DNA from: JAFGRU01 sp963665915
GTDB lineage: Bacteria > Desulfobacterota > Desulfuromonadia > Desulfuromonadales > JAAYDE01
Direction of reading: 5' to 3'
Length of the DNA: 64,000 nt
Assembly: GCA_963665915.2 (NCBI GenBank)
Contig: CAXXSG010000004.1
Span: 372,001 to 436,000, forward strand
A program made the position numbers and the translations under genes. Each line of letters begins with the position of its first letter. Position 1 is the stretch's first letter. The notes below the pieces were generated by a model that worked only from the letters and a program-made list of their open reading frames with translations, was not told where the DNA came from and made no database searches. Below, piece after piece: positions 1 to 8,833 of this stretch.

Positions 1-216
1 GAAACAGAACCGTATCCTTGCAACCCAAAAGTTACAATTGTGCTTACAAAAATCCGACGCCAAATGGCAAACAATGAAATTTTCGTGCCTGATTTATTGG
101 AACCTATTAAAGTAAATAATTTTTTTACCAAAATTCTTCTGTTTTATTATGAAATTCAAATAAAACAAATTACTTCAGGAAGAAGTTTCAACAAAAATCT
201 GGTTTATTTTATGTAA
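1..216 (+). CDS. Possible 3' end of an unidentified gene
   Basis: Frame 1 is open from the first base of the window for 71 codons and ends in TAA. In such AT-rich DNA this is longer than expected by chance, so it may be the tail of a gene that starts outside the window. The translation ends in NLVYFM and resembles no family I know. No downstream terminator is obvious. It could equally be a chance open stretch. Confidence 0.2.
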   Translation, partial: ETEPYPCNPKVTIVLTKIRRQMANNEIFVPDLLEPIKVNNFFTKILLFYYEIQIKQITSGRSFNKNLVYFM

Positions 217-419
217 TAGTGGGTAGGACGGTATATTGACGCCATTAAACAACCGTAATCAGGACAAAATTGTATTTCTTTTGTCTCATGAAGCCTTATG
301 AAAAAAAACGGTTTTCGTTTCCAGAATAAATCCACTACAAAATGGTACATCAGCGCGGATTTCCAATTCTCACGTAACAATTCTCCACATCCGCCAATAA
401 CCTTGAAATATCAGACCAA

Positions 420-1412
420 TCAATAAACATCCCCACTTTTTTTGTGAAACAGGTGACGGTAGAAGGCTTTATCCGAGACCCGGCGCACTCCTTTACCAAG
501 TAAATAAACAATCAGCAGGGAAAAAATCAACCTGGCCCAGAGAATCCCGGAAAGATGACCGCCGAGAACCATCATCACGAGGGTATCCTCCACGATGCTG
601 TGGCAAAGTCCCATCAGGGCCAGAGAGAAAAAAATATCTTTACAGCCCAGACGTCCGGAGCGAGCTTCCTGAATAATGAGCGCACCCCCGTAGCTTAGAC
701 CAAGAGTCATGCCGATGACCGTTATGGGCGCCGCCTTGGGGCTCATCCCCAACAGCCTGAGTAACGGCTCAAGCTGTCGGTTCAGCCAGTCCATAACCCC
801 GAATCGTTCGAAAATTCGCATAATTGCCAGCAGGAAAAAAATAATCAGAAAAATGTATATCATATTGCGAAGTTCCCCTTGGATCCACCCGCCCCATGAA
901 GGGTCGCCAGGCGGCGGAACCCAGAGGGAATGGTTGGGAGTCTGCAGATAACTCAGCGTCAGGTAAAATCTGAACAGAATCCATCCAAGGACCAGAGCTC
1001 CGCATATCCGTAAAATGGCCATTGCCAGGAAGCGGGTACCAGCCTTCTGGGATATTTTCAACTCCACCGGCAGGGAGTGCGCAACCAGCATCATGGTTGT
1101 TAAAACCGTTACCTGTGCTATGGAAAGACTGGCTTGAGGAGCAATGGCGGCGAAAACAACCATTCCGCCGTACAGGTTTGTCAGCATGGCAGCCGCCCAG
1201 ACCAAACCCATGCTGCCTGGCAATCCGACCGTCTCCATTATCGGCCGAAGTAAGTCTCCAATGGCAGCAGTAGCACCCATGTCATTGAGAATTTTGGTCA
1301 AAATACTGATGGGAATGGTAATCCGAAATAGATCGAAACTGGTGCGAGCAGCCTCTATAAACAATTTTTTCAGATTGGCTTGAAAAGCATTACGAGATGA
1401 TATTGCCGTCAT
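420..1412 (-). CDS. Nucleoside-recognition (Gate) domain membrane protein
   Basis: A 330-residue polytopic inner-membrane protein. It looks like two related halves, about residues 20-150 and 185-310. Each half has hydrophobic segments and a Gly-rich signature (MGLVWAAAMLTNLYGG in the first, IGMTLGLSYGGALIIQE in the second). This internal duplication is typical of the nucleoside recognition/Gate family, which includes spore-maturation SpmA/B-like proteins and proteins related to nucleoside transporters. The substrate cannot be read from sequence. The gene stands alone, with AT-rich noncoding DNA on both sides. The ATG at 1412 is preceded by a weak purine-rich stretch (AGGTGAGAC) about 15 bases upstream. 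Family assignment is fairly sure; function is unknown. Confidence 0.7.
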   Translation of the reverse strand: MTAISSRNAFQANLKKLFIEAARTSFDLFRITIPISILTKILNDMGATAAIGDLLRPIMETVGLPGSMGLVWAAAMLTNLYGGMVVFAAIAPQASLSIAQVTVLTTMMLVAHSLPVELKISQKAGTRFLAMAILRICGALVLGWILFRFYLTLSYLQTPNHSLWVPPPGDPSWGGWIQGELRNMIYIFLIIFFLLAIMRIFERFGVMDWLNRQLEPLLRLLGMSPKAAPITVIGMTLGLSYGGALIIQEARSGRLGCKDIFFSLALMGLCHSIVEDTLVMMVLGGHLSGILWARLIFSLLIVYLLGKGVRRVSDKAFYRHLFHKKSGDVY

Positions 1413-2081
1413 ATAAACATTCCAGTCTCACCTTAGTGGCAAAGTCACAAACACTCTAAGAAAAGAGTAATCCAAAAAAAACTCAGGGACAACATCCTCC
1501 TTAAAAGAAAAGATTTTAATATTTTTTCTACATTTCTGCCATATTTGTACATGATCGTTATACGGGTATTCCTTTTTGGGAAATTAAAACCCACCCTGCT
1601 TTTTTGATGGTTTTTCTTAACTCCATATTTGCTGATAATTCGACTAAATTCCACTTTCTGTTCAATTTTTTTTACTGTTCAGTTTTTATGAACAAATAAT
1701 TTTAAGCTTTATTATCCGGCAGTGATAAGCATCCTGACCGGTCTTTCTAAAAAACACAAACTTGTTATTAAAGGTATTTTTTCTTTTATATTTCAGCAAA
1801 TTTTTAAAATTTATTTTGAATTTAATCACTCAATTGTTGTTTTTTCTGAGAGCTATTTTCTGTTTCCAGCCATCCTAAAAAAGGGGCTGATATTGCACCT
1901 CGCTCTCCCGGCTTGCCACTAAGATCTCTATAGAATTTTCGATCGCATTTGCATTTTTCAACATATTTTTTGCGGGAGATTGCTTCCTGATAAGACAACG
2001 ATTATAGTATTCAGAACAATTGGCGGAGAAGTTCTCAGCTCAAACGAACTTTAGAAATTATTACCCATTGCTGAGAAAAAA
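1413..2081. other. AT-rich intergenic stretch, no gene recognised
   Basis: About 670 bases of clearly lower GC than the flanking genes. Short open frames exist on both strands, but their translations are low-complexity (rich in F, K, I and L), lack ribosome binding sites and resemble no protein. No tRNA, strong terminator or repeat was seen. Confidence 0.5.
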
Positions 2082-2396
2082 ATGCGAGAAATTCCATTGG
2101 AAGATTATGAAAAAGTCGAGGCAGGGGTGAAACCGATTTTCAAAGTTGAAAATTTTCCCGAAGCAAAGAAGCGCGTTTACAAAATCCATGTCGATTTCGG
2201 AAGGAAGAACGAAATCAAAAGAAATCAACTCCCGAATTATGAACATTCATTCCAGACGCAAACTCCCGGGCCAAAAGATCATCGCCGTCCTCAACTTCTT
2301 GTCCAAGTTAATCGCATCAGTCCAATCAAATTTATCCTGACCGGCTTTGTGCCAAACCCTTGGGGAGAGACCCTGGCGGTTTCGGAAAAATCGGTA
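2082..2396 (+). pseudogene. csaA: Decayed CsaA-type tRNA-binding domain gene
   Basis: The first frame encodes LEDYEKVEAGVKPIFKVENF, then FPEAKKRVYKIHVDFG. This closely follows the start of CsaA, a small OB-fold export-related chaperone with a tRNA-binding domain. The match then jumps to the next frame (KLPGQKIIAVLNF, equivalent to the CsaA segment ELIGKQVIAVVNF). It returns to the first frame for FILTGF (CsaA VLVLGF). The conserved C-terminal PNG motif is missing. Two frame changes plus loss of the C-terminus indicate a true old pseudogene, not one sequencing slip. It lies in the leader of mntP, so its decay may have exposed or created mntP upstream sequence. The alignment is from memory of the family. 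Confidence 0.6.
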
Positions 2397-2440
2397 TAGC
2401 GCCGGCAGAGTTGCCCGAAGAATGTCTCGATTGGAGAAAA

Positions 2441-3019
2441 ATGTCCACGCTTAAACTTTTTATCATTGCCGTGGCCCTGGCCATGGACGCTTTTGCCGTC
2501 TCCGTGGCCGTCGGCACAACCCTGAAAAAGGTTTCTTCCCGCCAGGTTTTCCGACTCTCCTGGCATTTCGGTTTTTTCCAGGCGGCTATGCCGGTTCTCG
2601 GTTGGTGCGCAGGGTTGACTGTCCGGGAACAAATAGAACAGTATGATCATTGGATAGCATTTATCCTTCTCACTTTTGTCGGCTCGCACATGATTCGTGA
2701 GGCCTTTTCAAACGACAAGGAAAAGAAAGACCGTAAGAAAGACCCGACCAAAGGAGCCAGCCTGATTATGCTCTCTCTGGCGACCAGTATCGACGCTCTG
2801 GCCATCGGCCTGAGTCTCTCACTGCTTAAGATATCGATCTGGTATCCGGCTTTTTTTATCGGTGTGGTGGCGGGACTTTTCACCATCGTCGGAGTTCATA
2901 TCGGTAGCCGCATCGGCTCCCTGACCCGGGTCAGTCATTATGGGGAAGCTGCCGGCGGTGTGGTGCTGTTTCTGATCGCCTTCAACATTCTTTTCGAGCA
3001 TAGGGCGCTCCCTTTCTGA
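2441..3019 (+). CDS. mntP: Manganese efflux pump MntP
   Basis: MntP/YebN (DUF204) family exporter of Mn2+ across the inner membrane, 192 residues and about six transmembrane helices. The two characteristic acidic helix motifs are visible: AMDAFAVSVAVG near the N-terminus and SIDALAIGLSLS after the cytoplasmic Lys-rich loop (residues about 90-105). ATG 2441 is chosen because GGAGAAAA sits directly upstream and the mature family begins just before the first helix. An upstream extension to 2360 would translate the decayed csaA region. No yybP-ykoY manganese riboswitch was recognised in the leader. The gene converges on the usp gene, with a shared terminator between them. Confidence 0.9.
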   Translation: MSTLKLFIIAVALAMDAFAVSVAVGTTLKKVSSRQVFRLSWHFGFFQAAMPVLGWCAGLTVREQIEQYDHWIAFILLTFVGSHMIREAFSNDKEKKDRKKDPTKGASLIMLSLATSIDALAIGLSLSLLKISIWYPAFFIGVVAGLFTIVGVHIGSRIGSLTRVSHYGEAAGGVVLFLIAFNILFEHRALPF

Positions 3020-3068
3020 AACCTAGCCTCAGTTGTCCGAAAAAACATCCTTAGGCACCCTTCAAAAT

Positions 3069-3099
3069 AAAAAAGAGCCCGATCCTCAGGCCCTTTTTT
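3069..3099. terminator. Bidirectional terminator between mntP and usp
   Basis: An A-rich arm with AGAGCCC pairs across an 8-10 base loop with GGGCC(T)CTTTTTT-type sequence, giving a U-run in both directions. It sits between two convergent genes. Confidence 0.6.
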
Positions 3100-3146
3100 A
3101 TTTTTCATTTTTTCAAATGTGTTTCGCTAAACCAGCTATCGTCCCT

Positions 3147-3596
3147 TCATTCTGCGGGTGCCCGGATCGTCAACACCGGAACCGGCGATTTGCGCACAAT
3201 TTTTTCCGCGGTACTGCCGAACAGAACATGATCGAGCCCGGTCCGCCCGTGGGTACCAACAACAATGAGGTCGGCTTTAGTTTCTTCGGCCTTTTGTATG
3301 ACCTGGGCAAAAGGAAGGCCCCGCTCGATATAGGTTTCAAACTTATCGTAATCCGCGAGGTGGGCCTGACAAAAACGATCCATCATCCTTTCGGCCCCCT
3401 CCCGCACCTCCTCCTCAAGTTTTTCAAAGGAAATGTGGGGGACATAGAAACCATTAAGATCGGTCGGCTCACTGACGACATGGATGAGAACCAAGGCTGC
3501 GTCGTATTTACGCGCCATATCGAGAGCATATTTAAAAGCGTAATTGGAGTTTTCGGAAAAGTCGGTTCCGATTACAATTTTTTTGAAATCCGTCAT
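3147..3596 (-). CDS. Universal stress protein, UspA family
   Basis: 149 residues with a single Usp domain. The N-terminal strand is KKIVIGTDFSENS. The ATP-binding signature G-x2-G-x9-G-(S/T) is present as GTHGRTGLDHVLFGSTAEK near residue 118, so this is an ATP-binding type. It probably acts as a cytoplasmic stress or dormancy factor; no specific partner can be read. Its ATG overlaps the stop codon of the upstream response regulator (ATGA), which implies translational coupling and joint expression of the pair. Confidence 0.9.
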   Translation of the reverse strand: MTDFKKIVIGTDFSENSNYAFKYALDMARKYDAALVLIHVVSEPTDLNGFYVPHISFEKLEEEVREGAERMMDRFCQAHLADYDKFETYIERGLPFAQVIQKAEETKADLIVVGTHGRTGLDHVLFGSTAEKIVRKSPVPVLTIRAPAE

Positions 3597-4012
3597 CTTT
3601 CAACTCCTTCGAAAAAATTATCACCATCACTGGAGGGCAAAACCACCTCACCTTCAAGCTTTTTAATAACATTTTTCAGCTCGTGAATTTTCAGCGGTTT
3701 AATCAGGTATTCGAAAGCTCCTTTATTCATGGCATCAATATAGGAATCGAGACAGCCAAAAGCAGTCATGAGAATTACACTGATATTTGGATAATTCTCC
3801 TTAATCTGCTTGAGAAATGACAGGCCATCCATTATTGGCATGCGAATATCGCTGATGACAAGTTGGGCACTGTTTTCCCGAAGAAACTGCAAACCCTCAT
3901 GGCCATTTGCCACACACTCGACGTGATAACCTTCGCGGCTGAGAAGAGCTTTGAGACCAAAACAGGTATTATTTTCATCATCGACAACAAGAATAGTCCG
4001 GATTTTTTTCAC
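3593..4012 (-). CDS. Stand-alone response regulator receiver protein
   Basis: A single CheY-like receiver domain. TILVVDDENN holds the acidic pocket, ISDIRMPIMDG the phospho-acceptor Asp, LMTAFG the switch Thr and LIKPL the conserved Lys. There is no output domain, so it acts by protein contact or in a phosphorelay. GTG 4012 is preferred because GGAG lies 10 bases upstream. The longer frame (ATG 4051 or 4069) would add a tail outside the receiver fold. A short acidic tail of about 20 residues follows the receiver. Its stop overlaps the start of the usp gene. Confidence 0.8.
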   Translation of the reverse strand: MKKIRTILVVDDENNTCFGLKALLSREGYHVECVANGHEGLQFLRENSAQLVISDIRMPIMDGLSFLKQIKENYPNISVILMTAFGCLDSYIDAMNKGAFEYLIKPLKIHELKNVIKKLEGEVVLPSSDGDNFFEGVER

Positions 4013-4134
4013 GGTTAACCTGCTCCAAGTATTTTCTTGAAAGTCTAACATTCCACTATAGAGTGTCAAGACACCGGGACAGGAAACAACTGGGCCGGGT
4101 CACGCTTTTAAAAGGGAGGTGCAGCCAGAAAAAA

Positions 4135-4968
4135 TCAACCCGACCCGCTCCACCACCTCTTGAGCAGGCAATCCACCAGGTGGGTCAAAGGCTTTTGGCT
4201 GAGGCGGGCCCTTTCCAGCACATTCTCATGGGTCAAAGGGCTTATCACGGAACCGGCTCCCGGGTTGGTGATAAAAGAAAGGGTCGCCACCTTCATGCCG
4301 AGAAATTTCGCCATTATCGCCTCAGGAACACTGGACATGGAAACAGCGTCGGCACCGAGGTTCTCCAGCATATTCACCTCTGCGGGAGTTTCGTAGGAAG
4401 GGCCTAGGACCGCGGCCAGAACTCCGTCGCGGAGAGCAATACCCTGGCTTTCCGCACAATGGCGAAGAGAGGGATATAAAGAGGTGTCGTAAAGGTTTGA
4501 AAGATCTAAAAAAGCTCGGGACTGCCCGCGGAGGGGGTTATCACCCATCAGATTGAGGTGATCGCGGACAAACATGATATCGCCTGCTTTCAAGCCCGGG
4601 TTGATTCCGCCGGCCGCGTTGGTGATCAACAACTGCCGACAGCCAAGTGCCTGGGCAAAACGGACGTTGACCGTAACCTGCCATGCGCTCAACCCTTCAT
4701 AAAGATGATGACGCCCGCAGAACAACAGGACACGCCGGTCCTCATAATGACTCACCACCAGGCACCCTTCGTGCCCCTGGACGGACGTTTCCGGAAAGAT
4801 GGAGAGTTCCGGGTAGCTGAATGTATGGAGGGGTTTCAGAATACTGTCGGACAAGCCCAGACCGGAGCCGAAAATAACTGCTGAATCAAAAGGTTTGTTC
4901 TCCGAACAGCGGCGAAGTTTTTCAACCACGACGCTGATTTCTTTTTCGGAGTTCACCATATCAGCCAC
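4135..4968 (-). CDS. Purine nucleoside phosphorylase (trimeric, inosine/guanosine type)
   Basis: Cleaves purine (2'-deoxy)ribonucleosides with phosphate to base and (deoxy)ribose-1-phosphate. 277 residues, normal for the PNP/MTAP class II phosphorylases of about 31 kDa. Visible motifs: GSGLG (phosphate loop), GRHHLYEG, TNAAGGINP, GPSYETPAEV and VSMSSVPEAIMAKF, which covers the Met-Ser-x-x-x-E purine/ribose site. The frame starts at GTG 4968 and an internal ATG at 4959 is equally possible. Both overlap the end of the upstream zinc-ribbon/receiver gene. With the methylthioadenosine phosphorylase gene about 3 kb upstream it suggests active purine salvage. Confidence 0.9.
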   Translation of the reverse strand: MADMVNSEKEISVVVEKLRRCSENKPFDSAVIFGSGLGLSDSILKPLHTFSYPELSIFPETSVQGHEGCLVVSHYEDRRVLLFCGRHHLYEGLSAWQVTVNVRFAQALGCRQLLITNAAGGINPGLKAGDIMFVRDHLNLMGDNPLRGQSRAFLDLSNLYDTSLYPSLRHCAESQGIALRDGVLAAVLGPSYETPAEVNMLENLGADAVSMSSVPEAIMAKFLGMKVATLSFITNPGAGSVISPLTHENVLERARLSQKPLTHLVDCLLKRWWSGSG

Positions 4969-5513
4969 ATTTTGACAAACTTCTGAAGTTCTTCAGGCCG
5001 GAAGGATTTCTTGATGAAATCGTTGGCCCCTGCTTTTTTAGCTTCCGCGGCATCCACCTCTTTGTGATAAACACCACTCATGGCCAGCAAACAGATATCC
5101 TCAAAAGCAGGAGCAGAACGAATTTCGCGAATGATCTCAAAGCCGTTTTTTTTCGGAAGGTTGAGGTCGAGGAGCACCAGATCGGGTTCTCTTCTCTTGA
5201 TCTCTTCCAGCGCCTCGACTCCGTCGCTGGCGGCAAGTAAATTAAGGTGGAGAGGTTGGAGAATATCGAAAATCATCTCCCTGAAGAACCTGGAATCGTC
5301 CACTACCAGAACTGTTTTGGTTGCAGCCGGGACCCCGGCAGAGCACTTGCTGTAAATGGCTGCAGCATGCTCCACCTCTTCCCTGCTTATGCCCGCATCA
5401 GCCATCTTGAAAACCTGTGAACAGGTCGGGCATTCCAACTGTAAATTTTCCTGCGATAGGTTCCGGTCGTCAACTTTATACTGGGTCCGACACTGAGGGC
5501 ATTGAGCGATCAT
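4953..5513 (-). CDS. Zinc-ribbon (MJ0042-type) plus receiver domain protein
   Basis: The N-terminal 35 residues hold two CxxC pairs (CPQC, then CPTC 22 residues on) in the MJ0042 zinc-finger pattern, with the typical QYKVDD and FKM context. After a linker of about 30 residues comes a receiver domain: VLVVDDSRFF, LVLLDLNLPKKNG with the acceptor Asp, and FIKKSF with the Lys. This layout is common in Deltaproteobacteria/Desulfobacterota. The partner kinase is not obvious here. ATG 5513 has AGAGG 8 bases upstream and starts at the zinc ribbon. An alternative ATG at 5540 overlaps the stop of the TPR gene. Confidence 0.8.
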   Translation of the reverse strand: MIAQCPQCRTQYKVDDRNLSQENLQLECPTCSQVFKMADAGISREEVEHAAAIYSKCSAGVPAATKTVLVVDDSRFFREMIFDILQPLHLNLLAASDGVEALEEIKRREPDLVLLDLNLPKKNGFEIIREIRSAPAFEDICLLAMSGVYHKEVDAAEAKKAGANDFIKKSFRPEELQKFVKMWLIW

Positions 5514-5536
5514 ATCCACACCTCTCAAAACAAAAT

Positions 5537-6304
5537 TCATTCATTGTCCGGCAGTACCTTCAGAAGGTCGGCAGCCTTGGCGCCCAGCTCAGTTTTCGGC
5601 GCCAGTTTGATAACCTTTTCAAGAGATTCCCGGGCTTCCAGGAACTCTTTCGCTTTCATCTGAATCAGGCCCAGATGGAACTGAGGCAAAACCCAATTCG
5701 GACTCAGATCCAAGGCTTTCTGAAAACTGTGCCTGGCCAATTCATTTTTCCCCTGTGCTTGCGAAAGCTCCCCGAGCCGGAAATAGGCCGGAGCAAAATT
5801 CCATTTTTTCTTTATAGCCTTCTCGTAGTACAACCCGGCTTTTTCATAATCCATTTTACGGAAATAAGCGAAACCGATGCCGGTGAGAGCCATTTCGGGG
5901 TTGTTGAACAACAGATTACTATTGGCCTTCTGGAAATACTCGATTGCCTTATCCCACTCCATCATATCCAGATAAAGTGACCCCAGGTTGTTGGCGATAC
6001 GGGCGTCATTAGGTTCGATTTTCAAGGCCTTGAGATAGTGCTTTTCCGCCTCGGGGAACGCCTGCTTCAGCTGGTAAGCCTGCGCCATACCTTCCTGAAT
6101 ATCCACCCGCGCCGGACTAAACTCTTCGGCAATGAGAAACTCCTTTAGCGCACGGGTGTGATCTTGTTCCTGCAGATAGGCAATTCCGAGCATAAAATGA
6201 GCTTCAGCATCATTTTTCTTATCGACAACCTTGACAGGGGTACAGGAAGTTATCAATAAAGAAATCAGTAAAGCCCAAAGCAGGTCAAACATTTTCGTTT
6301 TCAT
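5537..6304 (-). CDS. TPR-repeat lipoprotein, PilF/PilW-like
   Basis: 255 residues. The N-terminus has a basic start, a hydrophobic stretch and the lipobox LITSC, so it is probably an outer-membrane lipoprotein. About six tetratricopeptide repeats follow (AHFMLGIAYLQEQD, ARIANNLGSLYLDMM, MALTGIGFAYFRKM, APAYFRLGELSQAQ and others). Size and layout match PilF/PilW proteins, which help assemble the type IV pilus secretin. No other pilus gene is nearby, so that role is inference. Its stop overlaps a possible start of the next gene. Confidence 0.75.
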   Translation of the reverse strand: MKTKMFDLLWALLISLLITSCTPVKVVDKKNDAEAHFMLGIAYLQEQDHTRALKEFLIAEEFSPARVDIQEGMAQAYQLKQAFPEAEKHYLKALKIEPNDARIANNLGSLYLDMMEWDKAIEYFQKANSNLLFNNPEMALTGIGFAYFRKMDYEKAGLYYEKAIKKKWNFAPAYFRLGELSQAQGKNELARHSFQKALDLSPNWVLPQFHLGLIQMKAKEFLEARESLEKVIKLAPKTELGAKAADLLKVLPDNE

Positions 6305-6322
6305 GGATTGGTTGTTGCCTTT

Positions 6323-6910
6323 CTAAAAAGAGGCCAACAGACGGCCCAGTTTCTGGCAGAGTTCAAGCCGCTGATGCTGACATTTCTGATAGGGTGTCAA
6401 TTCCCGAGGTTCTTCCGCGGCAGAGGGTTCTTCATTGCCGGCTTTTCCGGACATGGCCTGTAAACCGTCCGGCGGCATCGAATCACCTGCATCCGACTTT
6501 TTCCTTGATCGCTCCTGCTTCGGGCGCGGCACAAGGCCTTTCTTCAGGGGAAAGCTTTCCCATTGCTCCCTGCTTTGTTCGATATCGAAATTATCAAGCT
6601 CCAAGTCTCCCATCATGAAACCCATGGCTTCAAAAAAGCCGAGTCCTTCTTCCAGTACCGCCCTGGATTCCTGCTGCGAGACAGCTCCTTGATCCCAGCT
6701 GTAAAAGCCCAGATCGTTTTCGTCCTGAAGCTGAAAAACCGCTACAATCTCGCGTTTTTCTTCCACTTTGTAGCAACATAGAAATCCCGATGACCGCTGG
6801 GCAGAACGGGCGGGCAAAGCGACCTGCATATCGTTGGCTGAACGAAAGAGCGCCACGATCTCTTCGATCTCAATATCCAGTTTTTTTATTTCCGGGTTAA
6901 AAATAAACAT
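6323..6910 (-). CDS. Conserved hypothetical protein with acidic tail
   Basis: I do not recognise a named family. The first 110 residues look globular, with a hydrophobic pattern of strands and helices (IVALFRSAND, SSGFLCCYKV, IVAVFQLQDE, GLGFFEAMGF). Residues 125-170 are charged, rich in E, K and P, and probably disordered. A Cys-containing helix closes the protein (CQHQRLELCQKL). It has neither signal peptide nor membrane segment. It sits between the PfkB kinase and the TPR lipoprotein with gaps under 30 bases, so the three are probably one transcript. GGAAG precedes the ATG. Confidence 0.65.
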   Translation of the reverse strand: MFIFNPEIKKLDIEIEEIVALFRSANDMQVALPARSAQRSSGFLCCYKVEEKREIVAVFQLQDENDLGFYSWDQGAVSQQESRAVLEEGLGFFEAMGFMMGDLELDNFDIEQSREQWESFPLKKGLVPRPKQERSRKKSDAGDSMPPDGLQAMSGKAGNEEPSAAEEPRELTPYQKCQHQRLELCQKLGRLLASF

Positions 6911-6935
6911 CCATCTTCCAAACGGTTAGCCCGGG

Positions 6936-7841
6936 TTAGTCCAGGCCCTGAAAATCCGTCAATAGTTTGAATTTCCGGAAGCGTTCTTTGATTTCATCAT
7001 ATTCCAATTCTTTCATGCGCTCGAGGCTGAATTTTTCCACCGTGAATGAAGCCATGACAGAACCGAAAATAATAGCCTGGCGGACGCTTTCCTCAGAGAG
7101 GTTCCCGGTCGCAGTAAGATACCCCATGAATCCGCCGGCAAAGGTATCACCGGCGCCGGTTGGATCGAACACCTCTTCAAGCGGGTACGCCGGCGCTGCG
7201 AATACGGCATGTTCGGTAAACATAAGGACTCCGTATTCACCCCGTTTGACAACCAGGGTTTTCGGCCCCATATCAAGGATAAGGCGCGCGGCTCTTATGA
7301 GATTGGCTTCTTCTCCAAGCTGACGGGCCTCACTTTCATTAATCAGCAGGATATCAACTTTTTTCAACAGCTCAACGAGAGCCGGCCTTTCCCTCTCGAT
7401 CCAGAAGTTCATGGTATCGCAGGCCACCACTTTGGGCTCCTCTATTTTGTCAAGGACCTCAAGCTGCAGGTTGGGATCGATATTGGCGAGAAAGACAAAT
7501 TGGGACTTTTCCCAGCCGCTGGGGATTTCCGGCTGAAAATTCTCGAAAACGTTCAGATGGGTTTCAAGAGTATGAGCTTCGTTAAGGTCGAAACCGTACT
7601 CGCCTTTCCAGCGAAAGGTTTTGCCGGAGACCTTACGCAAACCACCGAGATCGACATTGCGGGAACGCAGAAAATCGAGGTGCTGCTCCGGGAAGTCCTC
7701 CCCGACTACGGCGACGAGATTGACACCGGTAAAAAAAGAGGCGGAGGTTGAAAAATAGGTTCCCGATCCGCCCAGGACCTCCTCCACTTTGCCAAACGGG
7801 GTTTCTACCGAATCAAGTGCCACAGAACCAACAACCAGCAT
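6936..7841 (-). CDS. PfkB-family sugar/nucleoside kinase
   Basis: 301 residues of the ribokinase/PfkB fold. The N-terminal substrate part starts MLVVGSVALDS and holds the GGSGTYFS loop. The C-terminal signature DPTGAGDTFAGGFMGYL has the catalytic Asp and anion hole. Substrate is uncertain: the family includes ribokinase, adenosine kinase and fructokinases. Genomic company (mtnP upstream, purine phosphorylase downstream) favours a nucleoside or ribose-type substrate; this is inference. GAGAGGAC lies upstream of the ATG. It is 90 bases downstream of mtnP. Confidence 0.85.
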   Translation of the reverse strand: MLVVGSVALDSVETPFGKVEEVLGGSGTYFSTSASFFTGVNLVAVVGEDFPEQHLDFLRSRNVDLGGLRKVSGKTFRWKGEYGFDLNEAHTLETHLNVFENFQPEIPSGWEKSQFVFLANIDPNLQLEVLDKIEEPKVVACDTMNFWIERERPALVELLKKVDILLINESEARQLGEEANLIRAARLILDMGPKTLVVKRGEYGVLMFTEHAVFAAPAYPLEEVFDPTGAGDTFAGGFMGYLTATGNLSEESVRQAIIFGSVMASFTVEKFSLERMKELEYDEIKERFRKFKLLTDFQGLD

Positions 7842-7931
7842 ATTGTTAATGTCCTCTCTCCCTGAAGCCTATAAATGAAAAACGGCAATCAAGCCCTGTA
7901 CAATCCAGGTTTCTCAGAACAAATATTCCTG

Positions 7932-8795
7932 TCAAAGATATTTACCCAGAAGAAGATCAAGATCCGACCGGGTTTTCTCGGGGATCAGTTCTGCGGGTGT
8001 CATAACCGCGTATTTAAGTGCCTCCCGGCAATGACAGTTTCTATTGGAGTCAATCTTTGCAGCCGTCGAAACGATGATCCTGCGGGCCGTGTCCACATTT
8101 TTGTGCAGGGTGGCGATAACCGCCTCAACCGAGACGTCCTCATGTTCCTCATGCCAGCAGTCGTAGTCCGTGACCATAGCCAAAGTAGCGTAACATATCT
8201 CCGCCTCCCTGGCGAGGCGGGCTTCCGGCAGGTTGGTCATGCCTATGATATCGACACCCCAACTGCGGAAGATATTCGATTCGGCACGAGTGGAAAAGTT
8301 CGGCCCCTCAATGCAAAGATAGGTCCCTTTATCGTGGACCACAACACCGGCATCCGAAGCCGTTTTCACCAGTTGCTCGGAAAGATTGGGGCAAACCGGA
8401 TCGGCAAACTGCACATGCCCGACAACTCCAGCACCGAAAAAGGTTGAAACTCTTTTTCCTGTGGTGCGGTCAAAAAATTGATCCGGCACCACAATATGGC
8501 CTGGAGAGATATCCTCTTTCATGCTTCCAACGGCTGAAACGGAGATGATCCTTTCCACCCCAAGTTTTTTCATGGCGAAAATATTGGCCCGATAGGGAAC
8601 CTCTGATGGCAGGAGTCGATGTCCGCGCCCATGCCGGGCCAGAAAAACCATGCGGACAGCTCCCAGTAATCCGGTGACAAACACATCGGAGGGCTCCCCA
8701 AAGGGGGTTTCAACCCGAATTTCCTCAACCTGGCTGAGCCCTTCGATGTCGTAAAGACCGCTGCCGCCGATCACCCCAAGAACCTGTTGAGCCAT
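7932..8795 (-). CDS. mtnP: S-methyl-5'-thioadenosine phosphorylase
   Basis: Splits methylthioadenosine with phosphate to adenine and methylthioribose-1-phosphate, starting recycling of the polyamine/SAM by-product. 287 residues. Motifs: IGGSGLYDIEGL (phosphate loop), FLARHGRGHRLLPSEVPYRAN, SAVGSMKEDISPGHIVVPDQ, CIEGPNFSTRAES and IGMTNLPEARLAREAE (methylthio-nucleoside site), and TDYDCW. These are all specific to MTAP rather than PNP. A clear AGGAG lies upstream of the ATG. Downstream mtnA/B genes are not in the window, so the later salvage steps must lie elsewhere or be absent. Confidence 0.9.
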   Translation of the reverse strand: MAQQVLGVIGGSGLYDIEGLSQVEEIRVETPFGEPSDVFVTGLLGAVRMVFLARHGRGHRLLPSEVPYRANIFAMKKLGVERIISVSAVGSMKEDISPGHIVVPDQFFDRTTGKRVSTFFGAGVVGHVQFADPVCPNLSEQLVKTASDAGVVVHDKGTYLCIEGPNFSTRAESNIFRSWGVDIIGMTNLPEARLAREAEICYATLAMVTDYDCWHEEHEDVSVEAVIATLHKNVDTARRIIVSTAAKIDSNRNCHCREALKYAVMTPAELIPEKTRSDLDLLLGKYL

Positions 8796-8833
8796 ATGCT
8801 TTTTTCTCCTTTAAAATCCCGGGTTTTGCCTCG

